Shown here in pieces: positions 1 to 9,487 of a stretch of 64,000 bases of DNA (positions are counted from its first letter, which is position 1; every line of letters begins with the position of its first letter). Source of the DNA: Phytopythium helicoides. Lineage: Eukaryota; Oomycota; Peronosporomycetes; Pythiales; Pythiaceae. The notes beneath the pieces are model-generated. The model made no database searches. It was not told the origin of the DNA and saw nothing but the letters and a program-made list of their open reading frames with translations. The stretch is taken from assembly GCA_024867545.1 (NCBI GenBank), contig JANFNE010000019.1:868001-932000 (forward strand), written 5' to 3'. Made by a program: the position numbers and the translations under genes.

Positions 1-140
1 GGACGAGGCTGATCCGTTCATGGATCCCAGCGATGATGTGGATGAGACTCCATTTGGTGATGACTATGTTCCGGACCCAGTTGACCAATTCGTGGATCCT
101 AGCGAAGATATGACCGGGACTCCATTTGGTAATGACCGGG
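1..140 (+). repeat. Acidic 25-codon tandem repeat, left copy
   Basis: Two adjacent units of about 24-25 codons read through on the plus strand, each with the core DETPFGDDYV or a variant and a DPS[DE]D start. The reading frame enters from outside the window. The same unit recurs on the minus strand at about 36161-36440. Both places border transposon or repeat relics, so this is probably a coding minisatellite carried by a dispersed element rather than part of a local gene. No function can be assigned. Confidence 0.6.
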
Positions 141-149
141 TACCTGACG

Positions 150-640
150 TTAAGCGACTTCCCCAATTGGTGTCGCTGAAACCAATTACCTTGAGTTCGC
201 TGTTGCGCTTGTATTTGATTCCAGTGTGCATTGTTCCTTTATCGCAGAACATGTACTGCGTCAGCCGAGTGCATCTCGAATGGATCCTCCAGTTACTTGG
301 ATAGCATTTCTACGGGAACGGAAATGCCGGGTCGGGTACAATTTGCAACATATAGGAGCGAACCAATGAGTTCTCGGAACGGCTTTTTCGCGTCAAGCTA
401 CTTATGTCCATCACTTCCTCGTAAATCTTGACCAACAACATTCGGGTTTCGAACTTAACACGACTCTTCTTGACCAAAGCGCTCGAGCATGCGAAAAATA
501 TACTGCGACTGACACAAGAAGTGCTCTTCCTTTTAATGTCGTACTGTAGCTCCATTCTAACAATGAATCGCGCGTCACCAAGAGATTTGAGACGAAATCG
601 CTTGCCGAGTACATCTGCAACTTCCATTGCATCATCATCC
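150..640 (-). pseudogene. Ty1/copia retrotransposon relic (RT to RNase H)
   Basis: On the minus strand, about 627-490 encodes a stretch with LGDARFIVRMELQYD, which matches the end of the copia reverse transcriptase (consensus LGDAxFILGMEIxYD). About 370-310 resembles the GS-Y-x-P-D-I-A block. About 252-150 encodes TMHTGIKYKRNSELKVIGF then SDTNWG, the start of copia RNase H. The pieces are in the right order but in different frames with stops between them, so this is a dead fragment of a Pol polyprotein. No LTR was recognised. It abuts the MULE relic upstream on the same strand, suggesting nested insertion. Confidence 0.7.
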
Positions 641-714
641 ACGACCGAAAAATCAACATCCATGTCCTCTGGTCCGTCAAATGGTGCGTCTGCATCCTCC
701 TCCATCTGAGGCAT

Positions 715-1987
715 TGCAACCGGAGCCGGTGAACGAAAGTGCTCATAAGGAAGCATTAATCGAGGCTTTAAACGCAGTGATTTTGCCTGCTCACTCTCCA
801 CAAAATTCGTAGTTCGCCAGCCACGTAGTGGTTGGGTGCGAAAGTGCAGGTGGAGTGCCCATTTTTGTTGCTGGAATGGCACGGACGAAGGCAGTGGCAT
901 GACTATTTACTGCAACCAAATTATTCAGCGCAGCCTCATAGCCAAGAAGAGTTTCGACTGCCTGAGCACGCCACACGAGTGCCTCGTGAGCGACTGCTAG
1001 CTTGATCGTTTTGTCGCTTCTCGTGTTTCCTACCAGCACCACTTGTGTTAGCAATCTACTGGCAGATGTGTTTGCTCGACTACGTAGCAATGATGTGGCG
1101 TGTACAGAACATGGAAAAGAGCCCCAGCTCGTTCGACCCCGAGACTATGCTCGCATGGCGGTCACTGAAAACGGGGGAATCCCGCAGAGGGAATCCATAT
1201 GAGAGTAGAGTGCTAAAGAACCACATGTAGTCGGTGTGATCTTCGAGTGGTGCTAACGCCACTGCTGCTGCACGATTCTGGAAGGTACCTTCGCGGGCTG
1301 CGAGAACTCTCTGAGCCCCATTGTATTTGCGATGCTTCTTGTGTGCAGCATCAACTCCGAAGAGCTTGAAGCCTGAGCTGAACCATTTCGGATCAAGCGC
1401 AATACTTGCTCGTGTAAAATGACCACCATCATCACGATCAATTCTAGTCAGATAGGTTGGGTTACGTGATGAAAACTCAGTCAGGTAGCTAGGCAGGTAT
1501 TCAATCGTCCCCAAATCTTCAGCGAGAAGCTCATCGAGTGCGCGCTTTTTGGCTCGGTATATCATGCTTCTTTCACACACAATCCCCTCCTGTTGCTGCA
1601 GCTGGCTCTCCAGCGTTGGTGCCGAAATGTTAAGGTCAGCAGTCATTGCTGCGCGAAGTACACCCAAGTTTGCTAGTTGGAGAGCTGTTGGCTTTGCGGT
1701 TGAGGCGCAAATTGAGTGGTTGAGGTCCGCTTTGGTGATGTGCCAGTAGTTTTGTTGTTGTTTCCGCCGTGTTTTAGATAGGTCCACGAACCACAGACAA
1801 GAGCCTCGACTGCTGCATGTGATGCACCTGAACGTCCCGCCCTTAGTGGATACTTTAGCATTCTTGCTAGTGGCTGATGCATACGCGCCTTAATCGCGTC
1901 AACCGCTTCCTTTCCTGTGGCCGAATGCCGATTTCGAAGGGACTCAACATCAGTCTCCGTCCCTGACCAAGAGCTTGAACTCGACAT
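715..1987 (-). pseudogene. MULE (Mutator-like) transposase relic
   Basis: The minus-strand reading starts near 1987 (MSSSSSWSG...) and contains FKLFGVDAAHKKHRKYNGAQ (near 1390-1330), then a Gln-Asn-Arg-Ala-Ala-rich strand, a DYMWFFSTLL helix and the FSDRHASIV strand near 1170. This is the MULE DDE core order: first D in the VDAAH block, second D in SDRH. After the CTRHI segment the frame changes near 1085 and the distal helical part continues to about 715 (NYEFCGESEQAKSL). At least one more frame change lies between about 1680 and 1790. Broken frames make it inactive. Terminal inverted repeats were not found. It ends about 230 bases upstream of the first CRN gene. Confidence 0.7.
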
Positions 1988-2220
1988 GGTCGCTGTGCTG
2001 GCAGCTTGCAAAGTGATGACTGGCTGGCTGAGAGTGACAAGTTGAAGGCACATTGAAGGCAACGAAAATAGGCCGTAATATTACAACTATGAGTCACCTC
2101 TTGCAAGAAATCTCAATTTAAGTCACATCTCGCAAATGAATTGCAAGAACGAATTGCAAGAATGATTGCGCTCGGAGGGCATTCCAGAAGGAACTCGGCC
2201 ATTCTTCAAAAGGAAACACG

Positions 2221-3534
2221 ATGGTGAAGCTATTCTGCGCGGTGGTTGGCGTCGGGAGCGTCTTCCCTGTGGACATCGACATCAGCGAGACTGTTGGTGA
2301 TCTGAAGAAGAAGATCAAGGGGGAGGATCCCGACTTGTTTTCGTTCGGTGCTGCTCGGCTGAAGCTGTACCTCGCGCGGGAGGGCGACACGTGGCTGAAC
2401 TTGCTGGACGATGAGTTCGAGAAGTTGAAGAACGGCGAGATCTCCGATCGAATCAAGAATCTCATGCAAGAGGAACTGCTATTGAAGGAGACTCGGAACC
2501 TCAACAATGATGCGTACTTCGGCAAGACATTCGAGCGAGCCGAAGATGACATCCATGTGCTCGTGGAGTTGCCATCGCTAGAAGGTGCAGAGCGCAACAT
2601 CGCTGCAGCGACAACGCAGCTGACGGCAGAGCAAGTGGAGAGGTCAATGACTAAGGTTCTTGAAGAACGTGATCGAAAGCGTTCGGAGTACTCGATATCA
2701 ACGTGCCCGCGTTCGAAAGAAGCGCTTCTCGAGCAGCAATTGGGTCTTAAATACGCCGCTGTTTCCGTCAATGAAGTGGTCGACGACTCGATTCCTGGTT
2801 ATCAATGGTCAGCACTAACTGAGAAGCATCCAGACCAACGGCAAGCGTACATGAAATACGTTGAGGAACACTTACGCGATGCTTTGATGTCAAGACGAAA
2901 GCAGAAGGATTTCCTTAAGGATGTAGCTGGAATGCGGGACTTACTCAATTGTGATGATCGAAGCGGTCTTCCTTTCAAGGTAAAGGGAACAGCAGATATG
3001 ATGATTATCGACGAAGTGGCGAACCAAATGGACGATGTTTTCGTTGGTCTTCGGTTCGTGATCGAAGTAAAGAAGGATCGTCCAAGCTACAAGGAACGAT
3101 GGCAACTGCTCCTCGAGTTGGTTGTCGCGGATTTGAAGAGTGAAGAGCGTTGTGCTCCTGTGGGTTTGCTCACTAACCTGAACGACTACTGGTATTTCTT
3201 GTGGTTCACGCCAGGCAACAAAATCGGCAGAATGGTGCTTACTTGCCCAGCCAATGGGTTCAAGACAATGAAAGAAATGTTGAAGGAGAGAAGTGGACCC
3301 ACGCATGATGGACAATTTCCTATGCGTATTGCCTCCTTGGGTTTCCCTCTTCCACTGAAGCGTCAAAAGTTGCTTCGAAATGCAAGTGGACGTGACGATG
3401 CTGCAGCAGAAATGCTGGAGAGATACGAGTTGATGTCGGATGAACTTGATCCGGAGTTTTTGCAGCAGCAAAGGATTCATTATGCATTCGATCTGATTAG
3501 TCGAATGCCGATTCATAGTTCAATGTACTCCTAA
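2221..3534 (+). CDS. Crinkler (CRN) effector with REase-like C-terminus
   Basis: An intact single-exon ORF of 437 aa. Residues 1-60 form the ubiquitin-like CRN header, with LYLAR at 49-53 in the place of the classic LFLAK motif. The DWL-like helical part follows, and HVLV at 112-115 marks the usual header/C-terminus junction. The C-terminal part (about 135-437) has a GTAD block (D259), an E282-V-K284 strand and a Gln-containing helix (Q295), the spacing seen in PD-(D/E)xK (REase-fold) nucleases. In the family, CRNs are translocated to plant cells and many act in the nucleus; nuclease activity here is inference. No conventional signal peptide is evident, which is usual for some CRNs. The 30 bases before the ATG are conserved with the other CRN loci. 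Header identity is clear; the C-terminal fold is less sure. Confidence 0.85.
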   Translation: MVKLFCAVVGVGSVFPVDIDISETVGDLKKKIKGEDPDLFSFGAARLKLYLAREGDTWLNLLDDEFEKLKNGEISDRIKNLMQEELLLKETRNLNNDAYFGKTFERAEDDIHVLVELPSLEGAERNIAAATTQLTAEQVERSMTKVLEERDRKRSEYSISTCPRSKEALLEQQLGLKYAAVSVNEVVDDSIPGYQWSALTEKHPDQRQAYMKYVEEHLRDALMSRRKQKDFLKDVAGMRDLLNCDDRSGLPFKVKGTADMMIIDEVANQMDDVFVGLRFVIEVKKDRPSYKERWQLLLELVVADLKSEERCAPVGLLTNLNDYWYFLWFTPGNKIGRMVLTCPANGFKTMKEMLKERSGPTHDGQFPMRIASLGFPLPLKRQKLLRNASGRDDAAAEMLERYELMSDELDPEFLQQQRIHYAFDLISRMPIHSSMYS

Positions 3535-3737
3535 ATGGTTGGGAAGTTCAGCCGACTTCAATCGCCTCCAATTCAATCGAATCGAGTAATGATGAAGATC
3601 ATTCAATCGTAGGGTCTAAGTTTTCTCGTTTCAGTGATCTCGAGGTTTTCAAGTGCCTCCTCGGTCAGCTAGTGGTCACGAAGTAGATCAAGCACGCGCT
3701 TCTCCTTGACACTGATGTACGTCTACCCTACAGACGG

Positions 3738-4169
3738 ATGCAAGGTGTCGTGATGGATGTGACAGTACCCCCAGATCAAGCTGCGATTTGGCGGTACGGC
3801 GACAGGTCTCACGAGCAAAGCTTCCAACCGCCGAAAATATCAAGATCATGTCCACCGCGAATTGTGTTGGTCTTGTGCAACGTGCTGCACAACCAAACTG
3901 CGCCAAACTCGCTGACTGTACAAGCACTTGTCGTTGGTAACTCGGCGCTGCCGATTTCGAGACTAGCGGCTGATTTTCGGCACCCCGTTCCGCTCGTGCC
4001 GCTCAATACGCCTCTGTTCTGGTACAAGTCGGCCAACGCATACTTCGAGTGGGAGTATCTGGACCGCGACAGGTTTGAGGACGTCGACTGGAACAAGTCG
4101 CAGTCGCTCGGAATCGTTGGTTGCTCCGTGCTCATCGACTCGTACATTAAACCACAGTTATCGAACTAG
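3738..4169 (+). CDS. Unrecognised ORF, possible gene fragment
   Basis: A 143-codon ORF in the gap after the CRN gene. The C-terminal half (FEWEYLDRDRFEDVDWNKSQ) looks protein-like, with acidic and aromatic residues, while the N-terminal part is ordinary. Its last codons lie exactly where the 0.9-kb dispersed repeat begins (4159), so the stop may be supplied by the repeat and the original gene may have been cut there. No family was recognised. Confidence 0.25.
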   Translation: MQGVVMDVTVPPDQAAIWRYGDRSHEQSFQPPKISRSCPPRIVLVLCNVLHNQTAPNSLTVQALVVGNSALPISRLAADFRHPVPLVPLNTPLFWYKSANAYFEWEYLDRDRFEDVDWNKSQSLGIVGCSVLIDSYIKPQLSN

Positions 4170-5048
4170 ATACATGTAGCTTTCACGGCGAGTGCGGCAC
4201 ACTGCGCCGCGCAGCGAGAGACTAGAGTCTGCTCAACTGCATACGTCTTAATGACGCCCCGCTGTAGTCCGGGAAGAAGCTGGCTGGCCGCGCATGTCGA
4301 CCGAAGTTACGAAGACGCGTCCTCTCGACGGCACTCTCGTGCTGAAGTCGTCAAGCTGAACGTCGCGCGCATTGCTTGGTTTTCGCTAGCACACGACACT
4401 AACTCATCGACGCAGCACTCGAGTGTGGCTGAGCAGCAGACAGACAGACGCAGCTTGGTTTTCGCAAGCGTCCGATAGAGCCACCGCTTGAGCCTCCGTG
4501 AAGATCTCGAGCTTGGACGCGCAGCTGAAGCCGAGGCGAGGTACTTGGTTTTCGCGAATGCCTGGGTCCAGCCGAGGCACGGGTCTGCTCTTGATCACGA
4601 GAGAGTGAGTCTTCGCCTTGGTCTTCTCGCGCGGTGGATGCTCAAGCGCGTGGCCCTGGGTCGTGAACCGCGGGAAGCAACCGCTTGAGCTCCATCTTGA
4701 AACTTGCCAACTGAGGGGAAGAGAACTAGGCGTCGAATGCCTCGTCCTCGCATGTTGAAGTCCTCACGCTTTGATGACATCCCTCCCTTTTTACATGCAA
4801 AGTACGAGGGGGGATGGCACCCTCTACTTTCCAACGGTCTGGTGAGCAGCCAGGACTCGACACTTGTATTGCAAACAGGAACGGAGCGAGGAGGCTCCTC
4901 GCTCCGAGGAGGCAGCCTTGCGAGCCTGCGCGTTGGCATCCACGATGCAACCAATGAGCATGAGGCGAAGCCCGAGATATCTTGCAGGTCGACTCGACTG
5001 CGTCGACGCCTAGAGAGTTCTCGTGAAGCTCGATTTCTTTCTGGCTCC
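4159..5048 (+). repeat. 0.9-kb dispersed repeat, copy 1
   Basis: This block is repeated in inverted orientation at 36480-37359. Both copies begin at TATCGAACTAGATACATG and end at the sequence rich in TTTCTTTCTGG. It is GC-rich, and carries three copies of TTGGTTTTCGC (near 4377, 4454 and 4548) spaced about 77 and 94 bases, so it has an internal degenerate periodicity. Open frames exist on both strands but differ between copies, so I treat it as non-coding. It is probably a non-autonomous transposable element; no terminal repeats or target duplication were identified. Confidence 0.7.
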
Positions 5049-5585
5049 AGCCGGGTTGGAGGGGTTAAGCAGCTGGAGAACAATCACTACTACCTGGACG
5101 AGCCTTTGCAGCCCATGTGCGCATCAACCCTCTTTTATCTGTTTCAGAGCACGGCGGTCAAGAACGTCCAGCTATCGTCGCTTGCGGCAAAATTTGAGAA
5201 CGCGTCGCTGAGCGCATCCATGGGCACGGCTCGGTTTGTTGGCGATCGCGAGCGCAAGGAGATCAAGTACACGATCCTACGGGCCTCGGCCATCGCCACG
5301 TACATTGGCATTGGCATCCTGCTGGTGCTCATGGTGCTGGTGCCTGTAATCCCAATGGTCCGCGTCAATACCAGCGAGACGCACAACCTGGCTGCACGGT
5401 ACGCCGAGCTACAGCAGGGCTCGCACCTTCAGCCGCTGTGCACGACCACGAGGCTGAACTTGGAGCCGCAGCCGTCCGACAGGTCGACGGCCTTGACGAT
5501 CTCCGCGCCAATTTTCTGCGCGCGCGAGTACCAGCGTCACAGACCCACAGCTACCGCAGCAACTCGCCGCAGGACATGAATTCTG
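5049..5585 (+). pseudogene. Membrane-protein gene fragment
   Basis: Immediately after the dispersed repeat a plus-strand frame reads as real protein: a soluble stretch (STAVKNVQLSSLAAKFENAS), then one strong hydrophobic segment (IATYIGIGILLVLMVLVPVI, about 5291-5350), then an extracellular-looking or lumenal stretch. A shift of frame near 5410-5440 is needed to continue into the Gln/Arg-rich C-terminus, which ends at the orphan CRN leader. The 5' end is cut by the repeat. The family was not recognised. It is probably a truncated, displaced gene piece. Confidence 0.4.
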
Positions 5586-5697
5586 AGAAGGAACTCTGCC
5601 ATACCACAAAAAGAAACACGATGGTGATGATGAAACAGAATCTATTACCTCGAAGTATCTTAGCGACTCTGCGTAGAGTTTTAATCGATCTATGAAC
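5586..5697 (+). pseudogene. Orphan CRN 5' leader and start
   Basis: The sequence up to AAACACGATGGTG (ATG near 5622) repeats the conserved leader seen before the CRN starts at 2221 and 8927 (GAACTCTGCCAT, then AAAAAGAAACACG, then ATGGT). After ATGGTG the CRN header is missing and the frame soon stops (near 5695). It is a decapitated CRN promoter/start, about 160 bases upstream of the next CRN start. Confidence 0.6.
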
Positions 5698-5785
5698 GCT
5701 GTTGGTGGTGCTGCGTGGGTGCTGGTGTGATCATGCCTCAAATGACGCAAGACTTCTGCTATTCTACTTGAGGAAAAGAAACACG

Positions 5786-6265
5786 ATGGTGAAGCTATTC
5801 TGCGCGGTGGTTGGCGTCGGGTGTGTTTTTCCTGCGAGCAGGCTGAAGTTGTACCTCGCGCGGGAGGGCGACACGTGGCTGAACTCGCGAGACGAAGATA
5901 TAAAGGCGCTCAAGCGGAGAGAGATTCCCGATCGAATCAAGAGTCTCATGCAAGAGGAACTGCTACTGGAAGAGACTACGTACCTCAACGACGATAAGTA
6001 CTTCGGCAACAACCTCGAGCGAGTACAAGGAAACATTCATGTGCTGGTGGAATGTCCGGATGAGCCGGATCAAGTCAACAAGTACAGGCGTAAGTGCGTT
6101 GTTCTGCTCCACAACTACTGTATATAGGTGTTGATGCAGCATTACTTGATGATGTCAGGACAGGATGGATTCGATGAGTCTTTTATGGGGGATTGGTTCT
6201 CATGGCACTTGGGTTGGTCTTCTCTGCGGTCGTTGTTCCCTGTGGACAAGGAGAAACAAGCGTAG
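5786..6265 (+). pseudogene. Header-only CRN with internal deletion
   Basis: The ATG at 5786 is followed by the CRN header start, but about 27 residues of the ubiquitin-like part are absent before the LYLAR motif. The DWL-like segment and HVLV junction follow. Read without splicing the frame stops at 6127, only about 15 residues after HVLVECP. A GTAAGT donor at 6090 and a CAG acceptor ending at 6158 define a possible 69-nt intron; spliced, the frame runs on to a stop at 6263-6265. There is no effector domain in either reading. The part from 5841 is nearly identical to the copy at 9063. Probably non-functional because of the header deletion. Confidence 0.6.
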
Positions 6266-6955
6266 ATGTTACTACATTCACTGAAGTTACTAGCGGGTTG
6301 GGGTCGTTGGCTGGGATGATGGAGTTCCGGAGACGACGTATCAAGTCAAAGATACCGTTTGCATACAGACGTTGGGGGTATGAGTCGATCCCTTGAGTGT
6401 TGCCTTTGGTTCTAGGCAGTGATGAGAACCATTCCGCTTATTTGCGTATTAACGTTAACAAGACATCGTTCGCACACCAGTCTAGTTGCTGCTGCCGTCG
6501 ACGTACACGAAACTCACATCCATTCTGAGAGCAACTACCGCGTCCATTTTGTCCGATTCAAGAATTGGAATCCATTGACGTTCTGAGCCAACGCCGTCGC
6601 ATGCTGAAATGAGCCAACGAATCTAACAGAGCGGACCCACAGGACTCAAAAGTAGCTATCGAATTCGCGTCATGTTCTCCCTCCAAACTGCTGGATCTCA
6701 TCAACTTCCTGAGCTTCAAACCGTCGAAGATTTCAAGATGGCGTCGTAATTCACATGAACACCGACGAATACAAAGCACATATCGCTTGCGTCGTCACCA
6801 AATCGACAAACAAACTCGTCCCGAGTTACAAGCAGGTGGCTATACTGTGACACGAGCACGCGAGCAACTGAGCTGTCCATGCCAGAGAGCAACTCGACAC
6901 AGTTTCACCTTGACCGGACAGGACAAATTGCGCGTGCTGAACAAGAAATTCCTCG
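5841..6955 (+). repeat. CRN/channel duplicated unit, copy A
   Basis: This 1.1-kb block is nearly identical to 9063-10176, with an offset of 3222 bases that changes by one base near 6690 because of a single indel. It contains the CRN header from the LYLAR motif on, about 450 bases with no gene that I can support (6266-6730), and the 3' end of the channel pseudogene on the other strand. The high identity across non-coding parts means a recent duplication. Confidence 0.85.
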
Positions 6956-7465
6956 AGCTTGTCCAAAACAGGTCGCACATTAGCAAGTAAAGCGATGGTT
7001 TGCGATACTGGTCGACAAATGCTGCGCAGTGCATCAAGTTTGATAGCATGAGGAAGATCTGCGAGGAGCTCTTCAGTGACTGCCCCACGGTGAGCTGACT
7101 ACCAGAAATCAAGGAAAGAGTTTACACGATAGTGAAGTGCTGAAGGCGCATTCTGCCGTCTCAAAAACTGCTGGATGCGCGTGATGTGGCAAAAAAACTC
7201 TTTCTGCTCGAAGGCCGACGCAGTGAAGCGCTTTTGAACATTGTCGACAACAATTGCGGTAATTAGAAATCCATTCAGCATAAAGATGAGAGCCATAGCG
7301 TATTGTGTCTCGTTAGCAGGCTCGATTGTTTTTCCTTGTGCTGCAAGCACATTTGTGGCATAATAAAGCGGCGACCTGAAATACTGTTTCGCAGCAATTG
7401 CTCGAAGCTCTGGATCTCCAAGGCGCAGGAGTTTTCCTTGTGGCCCTTCGAAGTACGTACGGTTG
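6730..7465 (-). pseudogene. Cyclic-nucleotide-gated channel fragment (pore to CNBD)
   Basis: Read on the minus strand from 7465: a pore-helix region (QYFRSPLYYATNVLAAQGKT), the S6 segment (QYAMALIFMLNGFLITAIVV), and the C-linker with its RVNSFLDFW helix. The frame then meets an in-frame TAG (about 7098) and goes on with HRGAVTEELLADLPHAIKLD, the typical C-linker. A frame change near 6900 leads to the cyclic-nucleotide-binding start (LLVTRDEFVCRFGDDASDM). S1-S5 are missing; the 5' side is cut by the Ser/Gly-repeat relic at about 7500. The protein would be a plasma-membrane cation channel. Stop, frameshift and truncation make it a pseudogene. Confidence 0.7.
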
Positions 7466-7499
7466 ATTGCACGTTAGTAAATGTCTTCACAGGGTATCC

Positions 7500-8690
7500 A
7501 CGCCTCATCTTCGGTGCTAAAACCTTCGATGTACAGATGCAACGTTCGCAGTCACAGAATGTCACGCTGCCTCCGGGCAGATTGCCAGAGCAGCCAGACA
7601 CACTCACCGCCTCACCAGATGCAGAGCCGCTTGAAGCCGTGGCGCGCATCGGTTAGACCTACGCTCACTTCACCGCTTCTCGTCGACTTGCTTGCACCGC
7701 TCAAGATGCTCACACTGCCGCTCACGGAAGATCCGCTCGCGACCTCGATGTTTCTGGCAGCAGACGACGTCGAAAATCCGCTTCCAATGCGTACGGACCC
7801 CGCTCGACGCGCCAGAGTCGCCGCTCGTCACGGTCACGTTGCCGCTGCTGCTACTGCCGCTGCTCGCAGCACCGAGCGTCGAGATCACCACGGAGCCGCT
7901 CGTCGACAAGCCATCGCCACTCGTCAAAGACACAGACCCGCCAACAGAGACGGACGACGACCCGCCATCCACCGTCACATTGCCGCCCACGCCCTGAGCG
8001 TTGCTGGCGCCGAGGATCTTCACAGACTGCGTCGAACTCGCGCTGTCCACCGATCCGCCCTGCAACAACACGTCGCTGCCGATGCTGTTGCCGACGCTGC
8101 TTCCCTGGATGATACCGCCTCCAGAGCCGCTTGACACGAGCACCACGCCAGACAAACCGCTGCTTGAGTTCCCGCTTGACAAGCTCACGTCACCGCCAGC
8201 GCCGCTCGACGGCGACACATCGCCGCACACAGACACATTGGCGGACGACCCGCTCGCAGAGTCACCACCGCTCGCCAACACAGAGCCGCCGGACGCCGAC
8301 GTGCTAGAGCCGCCGACAACGCGCACAGCGCCGCCAACAGACGTCGTGCTGGATCCACTGCTCACCAGCACTTCGCCCGACGCGCCATCCACAGTCGAGC
8401 CAGACTGCACTCGAGCCGCACTCGAATCACGCTGCTTCCAGATGACACGGCGCTAGACACGCCACTGCCGGAAACACCCGATCCGCTCGACAACGACACG
8501 GAACTTCCCGTTGACTGACTGATCGCGCCACCAGACACAGACACGGAACCAGCCGTAGACACCGACGTGCCAGACGACACGCAGACCGAGCTTCTGCTTG
8601 TGCTTGCTGACTCGTCCGACACAATCGCCACGGCGTACGAAGACTTGTCACTGCCGATCACCTTGGCTCCGCCCGAGCCTAACGCACTTC
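7500..8690 (-). pseudogene. Ser/Gly-repeat protein relic
   Basis: A long minus-strand stretch encodes degenerate repeats of the type GGxVxxSSGxSxSGxxG (for example GGSVSLTSGDGLSTSG). The reading changes frame at about 8400, 7800 and 7620, so it is not a working gene. Such valine-alternating Ser/Gly repeats are compatible with beta-solenoid or extracellular repeat proteins; I cannot name the family. The relic separates the two CRN/channel units, and its junction near 7480-7500 coincides with the point where the channel fragment loses its N-terminal part. Confidence 0.5.
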
Positions 8691-8892
8691 TCTACTCATG
8701 CCACCCACATGCCGACGTTGCCACCCGCGTGAGACTCCCAGCCATCTCCTTCCTGCTCGAGCGAAGCAGTTCACCTTGTCTGCTCGAGGACGCGTTGGCT
8801 CTTGCACTGCTTGGACATCTCTCCTGGAGTAGTAGTAGTACCGTTGTGTGTACCGTGGTGACCAAACCTGCTAGCTCTCAGCGAGTTCCGCT

Positions 8893-8926
8893 GAAAGAAC
8901 TCTGCCATTCTTCAAAAAGAAACACG
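8893..8926 (+). promoter_or_regulatory. Conserved CRN leader
   Basis: The bases before the ATG (GAACTCTGCCATTCTTC, then AAAAAGAAACACG) are shared, with few changes, with the leaders at 2187-2220 and 5588-5621, although the upstream flanks differ. This may be a transcription-start or 5'-UTR element kept with CRN headers during their spread. Confidence 0.45.
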
Positions 8927-9487
8927 ATGGTCACGCTCGTCTGCGCGGTGGTTGGAGTCGGGAGCGTCTTCCCTGTGGACATTGAGCTCAGCGAGATGGT
9001 CGGTGATCTGAAGGACAAGATCAAGGAGAAGAAGCCCGGCTTGATCTACTTTGACGCAGATCTGCTGAAGCTGTACCTCGCGCGGGAGGGCGACACGTGG
9101 CTGAACTCACGAGACGAAGATATAAAGGCGCTCAAGCGGAGAGAGATTCCCGATCGAATCAAAAATCTCATGCAAGAGGAACTGCTACTGGAAGAGACTT
9201 GGGACCTCGACGACGATGCGTACTTCGGCAACAACCTCGAGCGAGTAAAAGGAAACATTCATGTGCTGGTGGAATGTCCGGACGAGCCGGATCAAGTCAA
9301 CAAGTACAGGCGTAAGTGCGTTGTTCTGCTCCACAACTACTGTATATAGGTGTTGATGCAGCATTAGTTGATGATGTCAGGACAGGATGGATTCGATGAG
9401 TCTTTTATGGGGGATTGGTTCTCATGGCACTTGGGTTGGTCTTCTCTGCGGTCGTTGTTCCCTGTGGACAAGGAGAAACAAGCGTAG
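8927..9487 (+). CDS. Header-only CRN, intact header
   Basis: Starts at the ATG at 8927 after the conserved leader. The header is complete: the N-terminal strand, the ubiquitin-like part, LYLAREGDTW about 50 residues in, the DWL-like segment and HVLV. Unspliced, it stops at 9349 with 140 aa. With the possible 69-nt intron 9312-9380 (GTAAGT donor, CAG acceptor) it extends to the stop at 9485-9487, 163 aa. The tail has no recognisable effector domain. It could be a donor of headers for recombination, a truncated effector or a pseudogene. CRN identity is firm; the gene model after HVLV is not. Confidence 0.6.

Noticed and set aside
6193..6396. Plus-strand ORF with a hydrophobic stretch after the CRN, and its copy at 9415-9618
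   Set aside because: It looked like a CRN second exon, but the frame from the 69-nt intron does not enter it and an in-frame stop lies just upstream; no ATG at its start.
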